A stretch of 64,000 nucleotides of DNA. Source: Chelatococcus albus. Lineage in GTDB: Bacteria; Pseudomonadota; Alphaproteobacteria; Rhizobiales; Beijerinckiaceae. The stretch lies in assembly GCF_030067675.1 (NCBI RefSeq), contig NZ_JASJEV010000006.1:240074-304073 (forward strand), read 5' to 3'. A program made the position numbers and the translations under genes. Below the pieces are notes generated by a model. The model was given only the letters and a program-made list of their open reading frames with translations, was not told the origin of the DNA and searched no databases. Position 1 is the first letter of the stretch. Each line of letters begins with the position of its first letter. This document shows positions 40,331 through 48,317 of this stretch, piece after piece.

Positions 40331-41410
40331 TCAATCCTGGACCCCTTCGCCCGGCTGCGGCTCGGCGACGGGCGTCCACATCACCTGGTCGACGCGCCCG
40401 GCGCCGGTGGCGAGCATGACAAGACGGTCGAAGCCGAGCGCGATGCCGCTCGCCTCCGGCATGTGGGCGAGGGCGGCGATGAAATCCTCGTCGATCGGAT
40501 AGCGTTCGCCGTAGACCCGCTCCTTCTCCGCCATCTCGATCTCGAAACGGCGGTGCTGCTCGTGCGGGTCGGTCAGCTCGCCGAAGCCGTTGGCGAGCTC
40601 GACGCCGCAGGCATAGAGCTCGAAGCGCTCGGCCACCTGCGGGTCGCCGGGCTTGGGTCGAGCGAGCGCCGCCTCGCAGACGGGATATTCGCACAGGATG
40701 GTGGGGCGGCCGAGGCCGAGCCTCGGCTCGACCCGTTCCACCAGGATGCGGCTGAAGATGTCGGACCAGGTATCTTCCTGCCCCTCCTCCTCCTCGATGC
40801 GCACGCCGATGGCCTCGGCCGCGGCGGCGAGCGCGTCCCTGTCGCCCTCGCCGCCGGAAACCGTCGCGAGAAGGTCGACGCCCGCGTGGGTGGCGAAGGC
40901 CTCGGCCACCGTCAGCCGCTCGTGCTCGGCGAAGGGGTCGCAGGCGCGGTCGCGGAAGCTGAAGCTCCTCGTCCCGGTCTCCTCGGCCGCGAGCGCGAGG
41001 ATGCGGGCACAGTCCGCCATCAGCGCCTCGTAGGGCTCACCCGTGCGGTACCACTCGAGCAGCGTGAACTCGGGCGAATGCAGGGCGCCGCGCTCGCGGT
41101 TGCGGAAGACGCGGGCGAATTCGAAGATGCGCCGCTCGCCGGCGGCGAGGAGCTTCTTGCAGGAGAATTCGGGGGAAGTGTGGAGATAGAGCCGGGTGCG
41201 CGAGCCGTCGAGGCCGTGCAGCTCCGTGGCGAAAGCGTTGAGATGGGCCTCGTTGCCCGGCGAGATCTGCAGGGCCGCGCTCTCCACCTCCACGAAGTCC
41301 TGGTCCTCGAAGAAGCGGCGCAGCCGGGTGCGGATGCGGCCGCGCGCCGCGAGGAAGGGGCGGCGATCGGCATGCACATGCGGATGCCACCAGGGGGAGG
41401 GTGTCGTCAT
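40331..41410 (-). CDS. epmA: EF-P (R)-beta-lysine ligase EpmA (PoxA/GenX)
   Basis: This 359-residue class II aminoacyl-tRNA-synthetase paralogue resembles the catalytic core of lysyl-tRNA synthetase and lacks the N-terminal anticodon-binding domain. Class II motifs are visible as FARVFRNRERGALHSPEFTLLEWY (motif 2) and SGIALGFDRLVML (motif 3), with ELANGFGEL in the amino-acid pocket. It ligates beta-lysine to the EF-P loop lysine. The start at 41410 (MTTPSPWWHP) gives the family length. It diverges from efp. Confidence 0.95.
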   Translation of the reverse strand: MTTPSPWWHPHVHADRRPFLAARGRIRTRLRRFFEDQDFVEVESAALQISPGNEAHLNAFATELHGLDGSRTRLYLHTSPEFSCKKLLAAGERRIFEFARVFRNRERGALHSPEFTLLEWYRTGEPYEALMADCARILALAAEETGTRSFSFRDRACDPFAEHERLTVAEAFATHAGVDLLATVSGGEGDRDALAAAAEAIGVRIEEEEGQEDTWSDIFSRILVERVEPRLGLGRPTILCEYPVCEAALARPKPGDPQVAERFELYACGVELANGFGELTDPHEQHRRFEIEMAEKERVYGERYPIDEDFIAALAHMPEASGIALGFDRLVMLATGAGRVDQVMWTPVAEPQPGEGVQD

Positions 41411-41566
41411 GGCGGTCCTTGGGTCCCGAAAGGGCGGGGCTGTGAGAAGATGACTGGCGCTCCGTGTCAAGATCGCTATGGTGCGCGCCGATATTCGCGA
41501 GGCGTGGGGTGCTGCTGAAGGCTGGACCTCGCCGCGTTCGGGTCACACACAACCGAGGTTCCATCC

Positions 41567-42133
41567 GTGAAGGTCATCGCCAGCTCCGTGCGCAAGGGCA
41601 ACATCCTCGAGGTCGAGGGCAATCTCTATGTCGTCCTCTCGGCGGAGAGCTTCTTCCCCGGCAAGGGCACGCCCACCACCCAGATCGACATGCGCCGGCT
41701 CTCGGACGGCGTGAAGACGACGCAGCGCTACAAGACCACCGAGCAGGTCGAGCGCGCCTTCGTCGAGGACCGCGAGCACACCTACCTCTATCAGGACGGC
41801 GACAGCTACGTCTTCATGAATCCCGAGAGCTACGAGCAGATCCACGTCGCCGCCGACGTGCTCGGCGACCAGGCCGTGTATCTGCAGGAAGGCATGGCCT
41901 GCATCCTGTCGATCCACGAGGGCGTCGCCGTCGCGGTGGAGCTGCCGCAGCGCGTCGTGCTGGAGGTCGTGGAGACCGAGCCGACGGTCAAGGGCCAGAC
42001 GGCCTCCTCGTCCTACAAGCCGGCGATCCTGTCGAACGGCGTGCGCGCCATGGTGCCGCCGCACATCTCCGTCGGCACGCGCATCGTCGTCATGACGGCC
42101 GATGGCTCCTACGTCGAGCGCGCCAAGGACTGA
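41567..42133 (+). CDS. efp: Elongation factor P
   Basis: This 188-residue translation factor relieves ribosome stalling at polyproline stretches. Its three OB/KOW-like domains are complete. The modification loop reads FFPGKGTP, with Lys33 at the position that EpmA beta-lysylates (Lys34 in E. coli). The C-terminal domain contains [20 protein letters not shown]. It diverges from epmA-epmB over 156 bp, so enzyme and substrate genes share a promoter region. Confidence 0.98.
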   Translation: MKVIASSVRKGNILEVEGNLYVVLSAESFFPGKGTPTTQIDMRRLSDGVKTTQRYKTTEQVERAFVEDREHTYLYQDGDSYVFMNPESYEQIHVAADVLGDQAVYLQEGMACILSIHEGVAVAVELPQRVVLEVVETEPTVKGQTASSSYKPAILSNGVRAMVPPHISVGTRIVVMTADGSYVERAKD

Positions 42134-42258
42134 CGCGGGACGCGGGGCGGTTGCGCCGGCGCCCGGCCCGCGCCGTCGCGCAAGGAGCCAGCGGTATCGC
42201 GTTGCGCCTCGGCCCGGGGACGGCTGGCGTGGGCGCGTCGAAGCCTGTTCGATGGTCC

Positions 42259-42869
42259 ATGCCCTCAGCCACAAGCCGCGCTGCCTTCGGCGGTCGCCCT
42301 CCCGGCGCGCGAGCGGCGGGCGCGCATGCGGTGCTGCTCCTTGGCATGATCCTGTCGGACGGCGCCGGCAGTGGCGCTGCCGCGCAGGAGGGAGGCGCGG
42401 AGGCTGAGCCGGGGTCGAAGAGCGCCATTGTGCGCTTCACCGAAGTGCAGGATCGGGTCAGACCGACGCGCCGCCTGTTCCGGCAGTCGCGCACGATCAT
42501 GTTCTCCCTCAACGCGGACGGCCGCGTCACGGATACCGACTGGCGGCGATCCAGCAAGAACCAGTGGGGTCCATGACGACGGTGCCGCTCGCCGAGGCGT
42601 TCCACCGGGGCATCTCCGTCGTGCGGTGGTATCGCGGCGTGCCGGACAGCTACCGGCGCGACGCCCTCTGGTCGCGTCACATCGAAACGCTCGTCCTCAC
42701 CAAGGGAGGTGACGAGGCGTGCCGGGTGGAGATCCGGTATCGCCTCAAGCCCGGCGAGAGCGAGTTCGAGATGCGCAGCGTGTCCACCAGACAGCCGGTC
42801 TTCAATCGCGCCCTCAGGGCCGAAGAGGTGTCGTGCCGTGAGGGCGCCGCGCCTGCCGCCATCATGTGA
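42259..42869 (+). pseudogene. Small exported protein gene interrupted by a frameshift
   Basis: Two abutting reading frames look like one gene. The first (42259-42576) encodes a signal-like stretch (AHAVLLLGMILSDGAGSGAAAQ) and continues FTEVQDRVRPTRRLFRQSRT to end NQWGP. The second frame begins at 42564 and reads GSMTTVPLAEAFHRGISVVRW, then RVEIRYRLKPGESEFEM and ends near 42869. Adding one G to the GGGG run at 42566-42569 joins them into NQWGSMTTV, a product of about 200 residues. I infer a frameshift mutation or a base-calling error. The family is unnamed; a Cys pair (EACRVEI, EEVSC) may form a disulfide. Confidence 0.55.
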
Positions 42870-42935
42870 GGCCCGCAAGGGTTCGGCGATCGCGTCCTTA
42901 CCGGGCTGCGGCGGACCGGTGAGCGGGCAGCGGCA

Positions 42936-44525
42936 TCATTGCCGGATGTCGATGTCGCCTTCGAGCATGGCCTTGTCGAAATCGCCAACGAGCGCGTCGA
43001 CGCGCACGCGCCAGCGCCCGGGCAGGGGGACGACGAGGTCCTCGACGCGCCAGACGCCGTCCGGCGTCGGATGTGCGCGCCGCTCGATGGGCTCGATCCC
43101 GGCTGCGGGCTGGGCGAGCACGAGGGTCACCTCCCGCGCGGCGAGAGGCCGGAAGTCGCCCCCCGTGAGCACAATGGTGGCCGTGAGCCGCCCGGCGCGT
43201 CCTGGCACGGCCGTCACGTCGGCCATGGCAGCCGGCGTGTGGATGTGCAGGGTGGCCGGCGCCGCGCCGGCGAGGGCGAGCGCACGGGGTGGCGGCGTGA
43301 AGCGCCATAGGGCGGCGGTGGCGAGGATGGCGAGGACGAGCGCGATCTCGCCAGCGACGGAGCGGGCGAAGGCCGTCGCCGCCTCCTCCCCTCCACGCAT
43401 GAGGCGTGGCGCAAACAGCAGCCGGTTGAGCGCGGCGAGGCCAAGGAGCGGCACGAGCAGAGCGAGCTTGGCGATGAACACTGCGCCGTAGGCTGTGGTC
43501 CACAGGGCGTCGGTGCGCCCGAGTTGCACGATGGCGAGGACGATACCGGCCGCCGCGAGGGCGCCGACCGTCGGCAGGATGAGGCGCGAGAAACGGGCGA
43601 GGACGGCCGTCTGCTCCGCGCCAACCCGCCGCAGGACGGCGAAGAGGGGCGCAAGCGCACCGAGCCAGACGGCAAGGCCTAGTGCGTGCACCAAGACCGC
43701 CGGGCGCGTCAGCCATTGCGGTGCGGCCACGCTCGCATGGCCGCTGAGGGCGGGCGCCGCCGCCGCCACGAGCAGGGCGGCGAGGGCGAGCCATCGGCCA
43801 CGGCAGGGAGGCGCTGCCAGGGCGCCGAGCGCGAGGGCGCAGGCGCACCCCGCCGCGAGCGCCGTGAGGGCGAAGCTCGAGCCGAGGCCCGCGCGCCAGG
43901 TGGCGCCTTGCGTCAGGGCGTCGAAGGGGGCTGCGAGCGCGTCGAGGCCCTGCAGCCCGACGGCAATCGGCAGCACCACGAGGCCAAGCCCCAGTGCGCC
44001 ACGCACGGCGGCGCCGGCGGGGGGATCGGCCCGGCGCGCGATCCAGAGGGTGAAGAAGGCGCCGCCGACACCGATGAACAGGGCGACCGAGAGTGCGACG
44101 CGCGCGAGCCACACGGCGATGCGTAGGCCGAGGTCGCCCGTGCCGGCAGGGGAGGGCGCAGGCACGGCGCCCGGCTCACCGACGGAGAAGACGAGCGTGC
44201 CGCCGACGGGGTGCCCGTCGGCCGAGACGACGCGATAGCTCAAGGCGTGGGTGCCGGTGCCGAGGGAGGCCGGCAGGGGCACCTCGAGAAGCCCGTCGCC
44301 GGCAGGCATGCCCGCGAGCTGGTGCCGGACGCCGGCGGCATCGACGAGGGTGAGCACGAGCGGTGCCACGGGCTCGTTGAAGGTCAGGCGGAGTGTCTCG
44401 GGCGTCTGGGCCAGGACGGCGCCGTCCGCCGGTTCCGCACCGACGAGGCTCGCATGGGCACGCGCCGCCGCTGGCAGGGCGACGGCGACCAACAGGGCGA
44501 TGACGAGGGTGACGAGAGGCTGCAT
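42936..44525 (-). CDS. CopC-CopD fusion, copper transport/resistance membrane protein
   Basis: This 529-residue protein has a signal peptide (MQPLVTLVIALLVAVALPAAARA) whose cleavage leaves an N-terminal His (HASLVGAEPADGA), the first copper ligand of CopC domains. A CopC beta-barrel with SADGHPVGGTLVFSV follows to residue ~125. About eight membrane segments form the CopD part (~140-430; SGHASVAAP, HALGLAVWLGALAPL). A periplasmic C-terminal domain of ~95 residues ends EGDIDIRQ. Such fusions move copper across the inner membrane or buffer it in the periplasm. It is the third gene of the DUF2946-YcnI-CopCD cluster, 95 bp after ycnI. Confidence 0.92.
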   Translation of the reverse strand: MQPLVTLVIALLVAVALPAAARAHASLVGAEPADGAVLAQTPETLRLTFNEPVAPLVLTLVDAAGVRHQLAGMPAGDGLLEVPLPASLGTGTHALSYRVVSADGHPVGGTLVFSVGEPGAVPAPSPAGTGDLGLRIAVWLARVALSVALFIGVGGAFFTLWIARRADPPAGAAVRGALGLGLVVLPIAVGLQGLDALAAPFDALTQGATWRAGLGSSFALTALAAGCACALALGALAAPPCRGRWLALAALLVAAAAPALSGHASVAAPQWLTRPAVLVHALGLAVWLGALAPLFAVLRRVGAEQTAVLARFSRLILPTVGALAAAGIVLAIVQLGRTDALWTTAYGAVFIAKLALLVPLLGLAALNRLLFAPRLMRGGEEAATAFARSVAGEIALVLAILATAALWRFTPPPRALALAGAAPATLHIHTPAAMADVTAVPGRAGRLTATIVLTGGDFRPLAAREVTLVLAQPAAGIEPIERRAHPTPDGVWRVEDLVVPLPGRWRVRVDALVGDFDKAMLEGDIDIRQ

Positions 44526-44620
44526 CGGCTTCTCCGCGACGGATGGGTCGTGGCCCGCTGCCGGTGCTGCGAGTGCCCGGGACCGAAGTGAGCGCGAAAA
44601 TCCGACCCCGGGCCGCTCGC

Positions 44621-45148
44621 TCAGTGCGTGGCCTGAGCGGGCGTGAGCTTCACGCCGGGAGCAGGCTCCTTGTAATCGTCGGCGGACTTGCCTTCCGCCG
44701 GGATCTCGATCCAGCGGTGCACGCCCTTTTCGCATTCCTGCACGACGGGGAAGTACACGACACTGCCGGGTTTCAGGCTGTCGGTGAGGCGGGCGCGGAA
44801 GACGAACTCGTCATAGTGTTCGTCGAGGAGGGGCCCGCCCGTCCAGGTGATCTCGGTCACGCCCTCGCTCATCGGCGTGCCGTAGTAGTCATAGGTCTTG
44901 GCGTAACGCCCCTTGGTGGTTGTCAGCGTCCAGCCGGCCTTGGGGCTCGGCTTGACCGCGATGACGCCCTCGGGGATGCGCACGCGCACTGTCCGGGTCG
45001 CCGCGCCGTCGCAGCCGTGGCCGATGCGCAGCACCCCCTTGTAGGTGGAATTGACGGGCGCCTCGCGCGTCTCGAGCGTGACATGGGCGGCGGCGGCGCT
45101 GGCGGTGAGGCAGAGCGCGGCCGTGGCCGCGATGAACATGCGGGACAT
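44621..45148 (-). CDS. YcnI-like periplasmic copper-binding protein (DUF1775)
   Basis: This 175-residue exported protein has the signal peptide MSRMFIAATAALCLTASAAA, and cleavage would expose an N-terminal His (HVTLETREAPVNS). In Bacillus YcnI that histidine and a conserved Glu and Trp chelate Cu(II). The DUF1775 hallmarks YKGVLRIGHGCDGAATRTVRV and ITWTGGPLLDEHYDEF are present. It lies between the DUF2946 and CopCD genes. No membrane anchor is visible at the C terminus. Confidence 0.92.
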   Translation of the reverse strand: MSRMFIAATAALCLTASAAAAHVTLETREAPVNSTYKGVLRIGHGCDGAATRTVRVRIPEGVIAVKPSPKAGWTLTTTKGRYAKTYDYYGTPMSEGVTEITWTGGPLLDEHYDEFVFRARLTDSLKPGSVVYFPVVQECEKGVHRWIEIPAEGKSADDYKEPAPGVKLTPAQATH

Positions 45149-45216
45149 CCTGGTCTCCGTGACACGGATCTGATCGTGGCGCCGCGGCTGCTGCTGCGGG
45201 CCGGTTGAACGGGTGA

Positions 45217-45585
45217 TCAGGCCAGGGACGGAGGTGCCCGCGCCCCGAGGGGCAGGAGCGGGGGCACTGCGCGCAGGATGAGCGGGTTGGGCAGGGGACG
45301 GGCGTCGATCCGGGACACCGGCACGACGAGCACTGATCCCTCCCCTGCCGGCATCCCGGCCGGGGCCGCGTTGCAGGCGGCGAGGCAGCAGGGGTCGTGC
45401 CGCGTCTCGCCCGGCGCCTGCGGCGCGTCGTCGCCGCCGGCAGAGGAGGCGCAGAGGATTGCAAACGCCTCGCTTGCCAGTGCGACATGCCCAGCCGACG
45501 CCGGTCCCGCCAGAATCGCCTGGGCGGCGATCACATAGGCGAGGAAGAGCGCGACAAGGCTGTTCCAGCGGCGGAACGAGCGCAT
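45217..45585 (-). CDS. DUF2946-like small exported protein
   Basis: This 122-residue protein begins with a signal or anchor segment (NSLVALFLAYVIAAQAILAGPASA) and carries a cysteine/histidine cluster (RHDPCCLAACNAAPAG). It ends with a proline-rich tail (PLLPLGARAPPSLA). The pattern fits DUF2946, small proteins encoded beside copper-handling genes. The Cys/His cluster could bind metal (inference). The ATG at 45585 lies 12 nt after AGGAG; an in-frame TTG at 45606 is the alternative. It is the first gene of the copper cluster, 68 bp before ycnI. Confidence 0.75.
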   Translation of the reverse strand: MRSFRRWNSLVALFLAYVIAAQAILAGPASAGHVALASEAFAILCASSAGGDDAPQAPGETRHDPCCLAACNAAPAGMPAGEGSVLVVPVSRIDARPLPNPLILRAVPPLLPLGARAPPSLA

Positions 45586-45680
45586 CAGGCGAATGGACTC
45601 CTGCAATCACCCTCCGCTTACCACAGCTCTCGCGCCGGGGAAAGCCGGACTAGATCAAAGACACGTCCACCGGACGACGT

Positions 45681-45705
45681 GGAACCGTTTCTCGTCGCGC
45701 ACGTT
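45681..45705 (+). promoter_or_regulatory. EcfG-type general-stress promoter
   Basis: GGAAC (45681-45685) and CGTT (45702-45705) are separated by 16 nt, an exact match to the alphaproteobacterial EcfG consensus GGAAC-N16/17-CGTT. It lies 32 nt before the CTG start of the DUF1236 gene and in the right direction. Confidence 0.75.
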
Positions 45706-45737
45706 CCCTCCAGGGCTGACACGGCAAGGAGAAGGGA

Positions 45738-46103
45738 CTGAAGGCCATCTTCCTCGCGAGTGCCGCAGCGGCCGGCATCGCCCTCGGTGCCATCCCCGCG
45801 CCGGCCCAGACCACGACCAGGACGATCACCGAGACCATCGTCACCGAACCGGCCGAGCCTGACCTGATCCCGGATGAGGAGACGGTCGTGCGCCGCTACG
45901 TCGTCGAGGAGCACGCCGACGCGGGCGAGAGCGCCGGCATCGTGCGCCATGGCAGTATCGTGCCCGACTACATCGTGCTCAGGCCGATCACGCGCATGTC
46001 GCCGCCGTCGCCGCATTCCTACGCTTATTTCGTTTCGCGCGACCGCAAGATCGTCATTGTCGACCCGGCGACGCGCGAGGTCGTGCGCATCGTGACGCGG
46101 TAG
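45738..46103 (+). CDS. DUF1236 family exported protein with apparent CTG start
   Basis: The reading frame encodes a 121-residue protein starting KAIFLASAAAAGIALGAIP, a textbook signal peptide with cleavage at PAPAQ. A TTTRTITETIV linker and a DUF1236 core follow (VPDYIVLRPI, PHSYAYFVSRDRKIVIVDPA, EVVRIVTR). The frame is closed by a TGA at 45717 and contains no ATG, GTG or TTG before the GTG at 45888, which would delete the signal peptide. A CTG at 45738 sits 6 nt after AAGGAG and exactly where the signal peptide begins, so translation from CTG, or a miscalled ATG, is inferred. The EcfG-type promoter upstream suggests stress induction. DUF1236 function is unknown. Confidence 0.7.
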   Translation: MKAIFLASAAAAGIALGAIPAPAQTTTRTITETIVTEPAEPDLIPDEETVVRRYVVEEHADAGESAGIVRHGSIVPDYIVLRPITRMSPPSPHSYAYFVSRDRKIVIVDPATREVVRIVTR

Positions 46104-46114
46104 CGCAGCGCCCG

Positions 46115-46357
46115 TCAGGCGGAGCGCCGGGCGCCTGCGCGCTCCTCCTGCTGGTGGAACGGCACGGCCCGGAAGCCGCCGTCGCTTCCCTGGATCAGGA
46201 CCTCCACGGTGCGGCCTTCGGCACGGCGCCTGCGCGCCTCGGCGAAGGCCGCGTCGATGGCTGCCTGCCTGTCCCGAAAGGGCCCGAAATAGTGGTTGTT
46301 CAGACGAAAGCCCCAGATGTCCTGGTAATGGACGACACGAAAGGTCATGTCCGGCAT
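46115..46357 (-). CDS. DUF2188-like small protein
   Basis: This 80-residue cytoplasmic protein has sequence FRVVHYQDIWGFRLNNHYFG, FRDRQAAIDAAFAEARRRRAEG, then VEVLIQGSDGGFRA. This resembles the short DUF2188 fold, in which a strand pair is followed by a helix and a final strand. No function is assigned to the family. GGAG lies 6 nt before the ATG. It converges on the DUF1236 gene with 11 bp between the stops. Confidence 0.75.
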   Translation of the reverse strand: MPDMTFRVVHYQDIWGFRLNNHYFGPFRDRQAAIDAAFAEARRRRAEGRTVEVLIQGSDGGFRAVPFHQQEERAGARRSA

Positions 46358-46724
46358 GAAAAGCTCCGTGCAAAGCGATATCCGTGCCAATGAGTCGTTC
46401 GCAAACGCTGAGAGTGACGGTCGTGGCCTGGGTGGCAGCCACCGGAGTGGCAGCCAGGAGAAAACGCGGACTATGTCGAGGGCGGCGGGTTCCGCTGCGT
46501 AATGTCCGGTGCGTGATTCGTCCAGGGGTGGCCGCGCAGCCGTACTCCGCCTCAAGCCGGCAGCGTGCTCGGGAAGGGCGGTAGGCTCTTGAGGGCCGGG
46601 CATCTCGACATCACTCCACGCTCCGTCATGCGCCTGCACCCGGCCGGGCAAGGGCCGCCTTGACGGTATCGCCCTATGTCCCCGTCATGCAAATGATTTG
46701 CAACTGCACGGAGGTCCCCGGGGC
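46358..46724. other. 367-bp intergenic region with mntH operator
   Basis: The right end carries the Mur-like box and the mntH ribosome binding site. At 46390-46520 there is a short plus-strand stretch with a signal-like start (MSRSQTLRVTVVAWVAATGVAA) that then loses coding character in every frame. It may be the remnant of a tiny exported protein, but I cannot support it as a gene. Confidence 0.4.
46688..46702 (+). promoter_or_regulatory. Mur/Fur-type manganese box upstream of mntH
   Basis: TGCAAAT-G-ATTTGCA is a perfect 7-1-7 inverted repeat ending 22 bp before the mntH ATG. It resembles the Mur-responsive sequences (TGCAAAT-type) that control mntH and sitABCD in Rhizobiales, where Mn(II)-bound Mur represses. 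Confidence 0.75.
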
Positions 46725-48080
46725 ATGCGCGGGACAGAGGTGTCGGAGTTCGTGACGCAGGGAGCGTCCGGCTGGCTGCGCGAGCGGCGCGACCCGTCCC
46801 TGTCCGACGTGCACAGGTCCATCGCGGTGCGGCGTGGCGGACCGGTCTGGCGCCGGCTCCTCGCCTTCCTCGGCCCCGGCTATCTCGTCGCCGTCGGCTA
46901 TATGGACCCCGGCAACTGGGCGACGTCGCTCGCGGGTGGAGCGAAATTCGGCTACGGGCTCCTCGTCATCGCGCTCGTCTCGAACATCATGGCCATCGTG
47001 CTGCAGGCGCTCTGCGCGCGCCTTGCGGTCGCCACGGGGCGCGACCTGGCACAGGCCTGCCGCGACGCCTTTCCACGAACCGTGGCCTGGCCGCTCTGGT
47101 TCCTGGCCGAGATCGCCATCTGCGCCACCGACCTCGCCGAGGTGATCGGCACGGCGATCGGCCTCAACCTGCTCTTCGGCATCCCGCTTGAGATCGGCGT
47201 GCTCGTCACCGCGCTCGACGTGTTCCTGATCCTGTGGCTGCAGAACAAGGGCTTCCGGTGGATCGAGGCCTTCGTCATCGCGCTGCTCGGCGTCATCGCC
47301 GTCTGCTTCCTGGTGCAGATCGTCATGGCGAATCCCGATTGGGGCGGCGTGATCCGCGGCTTCGCGCCGACGACCGACGTCATCACCAACCCGGACATGC
47401 TCTATCTCGCCCTGGGTATCCTGGGCGCCACCGTGATGCCGCATAACCTTTACCTGCATTCCGGCATCGTGCAGACACGCGCCTATGGCGACAGCCCGAG
47501 CGAGAAGCGCGAGGCGATCCGCTACGCCACCATCGACTCGACGCTTGCGCTCATGTTCGCGCTCACCGTCAATGCCTCGATCCTCATTCTCGCTGCGGCG
47601 GCCTTCAACCGCACCGGCAATACGGGCGTGGAAGAGCTCGACAAGGCGCATACGCTGCTCGCGCCGCTCCTCGGATCGGCTCTCGCGCCCACGCTGTTCG
47701 CGGTTGCGCTCCTGTGCTGCGGCCTCAATCCAACGGTCACCGCCACCATGGCGGGGCAGATTGTCATGGAGGGCTTCCTCGACATCCGCCTCGCTCCGTG
47801 GCTGCGCCGGCTTGTCACGCGCGCCGTTGCCATCGTGCCGGCGGCCGTCGTCACCATCGCCTATGGCGAGAGCGGCACGGCGAAGCTCCTCATCCTGTCG
47901 CAGGTGGTGCTCAGCCTGCAGCTTCCTTTCGCCGTCGTGCCGCTCGTCCTGTTCACGGCCGACCGGCGGAAGATGGGGCCGCTCGTCGCCCCGCGCTGGC
48001 TGACCGTGCTCGCCGCTCTCATCGCCGCCGTCATCATCGTCCTCAATGTCAAGCTGATCATCGATTTCGCCACAGGCTGA
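46725..48080 (+). CDS. mntH: Nramp-family manganese transporter MntH
   Basis: This 451-residue inner-membrane H+-coupled divalent-metal transporter has about eleven membrane segments. The two metal-site motifs are present: DPGNW (helix 1, [12 protein letters not shown]) and MPHNLYLHS (helix 6), which supply the Asp, Asn and Met ligands. Mn(II) is the likely substrate, supported by the Mur-like box directly upstream. ATG 46725 was chosen because GGAGG lies 10 nt upstream; a TTG at 46698 would overlap the operator. Confidence 0.95.
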   Translation: MRGTEVSEFVTQGASGWLRERRDPSLSDVHRSIAVRRGGPVWRRLLAFLGPGYLVAVGYMDPGNWATSLAGGAKFGYGLLVIALVSNIMAIVLQALCARLAVATGRDLAQACRDAFPRTVAWPLWFLAEIAICATDLAEVIGTAIGLNLLFGIPLEIGVLVTALDVFLILWLQNKGFRWIEAFVIALLGVIAVCFLVQIVMANPDWGGVIRGFAPTTDVITNPDMLYLALGILGATVMPHNLYLHSGIVQTRAYGDSPSEKREAIRYATIDSTLALMFALTVNASILILAAAAFNRTGNTGVEELDKAHTLLAPLLGSALAPTLFAVALLCCGLNPTVTATMAGQIVMEGFLDIRLAPWLRRLVTRAVAIVPAAVVTIAYGESGTAKLLILSQVVLSLQLPFAVVPLVLFTADRRKMGPLVAPRWLTVLAALIAAVIIVLNVKLIIDFATG

Positions 48081-48178
48081 TGAGCCCTGGCGAATGAGCC
48101 GCCGCCCCTGCGGACTCCGGCGGCGGCCTGCGGCCCGGCGCCATGGGCGCGAGCCTGTGGAGCCGGGCTGCGGTTCTT

Positions 48179-48215
48179 CCGGCCGTCGTTCTCCCTTTGC
48201 GGAAAGGACGGCCGG
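48179..48215 (+). terminator. Stem-loop downstream of mntH
   Basis: CCGGCCGTC (48179-48187) pairs with GACGGCCGG (48207-48215), and an inner CCTTT/AAAGG stem shortens the loop. It stands about 100 bp past the mntH stop and about 65 bp before the Zur-like box. No T-run follows, so it is a possible factor-dependent or partial terminator. Confidence 0.5.
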
Positions 48216-48281
48216 GGCCAGTCCGCCCGAAAGGCACTGATGCCGCGGCGAGACCCGTTGCGTCCGCGTCGCTTCCTGTAT

Positions 48282-48303
48282 ATGCAACGTTATATCGTTT
48301 CAT
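48282..48303 (+). promoter_or_regulatory. Candidate Zur (zinc uptake regulator) box
   Basis: A 22-bp imperfect palindrome has left half ATGCAACGTTA and right half TATCGTTTCAT, with 9 of 11 positions symmetric and the core GTTATA. It is an AT-rich island in GC-rich DNA, 14 bp before the ATG of a COG0523 GTPase gene. Zur boxes of alphaproteobacteria have this length and a GTTATA core, and COG0523 genes are frequent Zur targets. Confidence 0.7.
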
Positions 48304-48317
48304 TAAAGGGTCTCACC

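Noticed and set aside
46384..46584. 66-residue frame with a signal-like start
   Set aside because: After about 22 residues the sequence turns into Arg-rich GC-shadow sequence in this frame, and the other two frames do not extend it convincingly.
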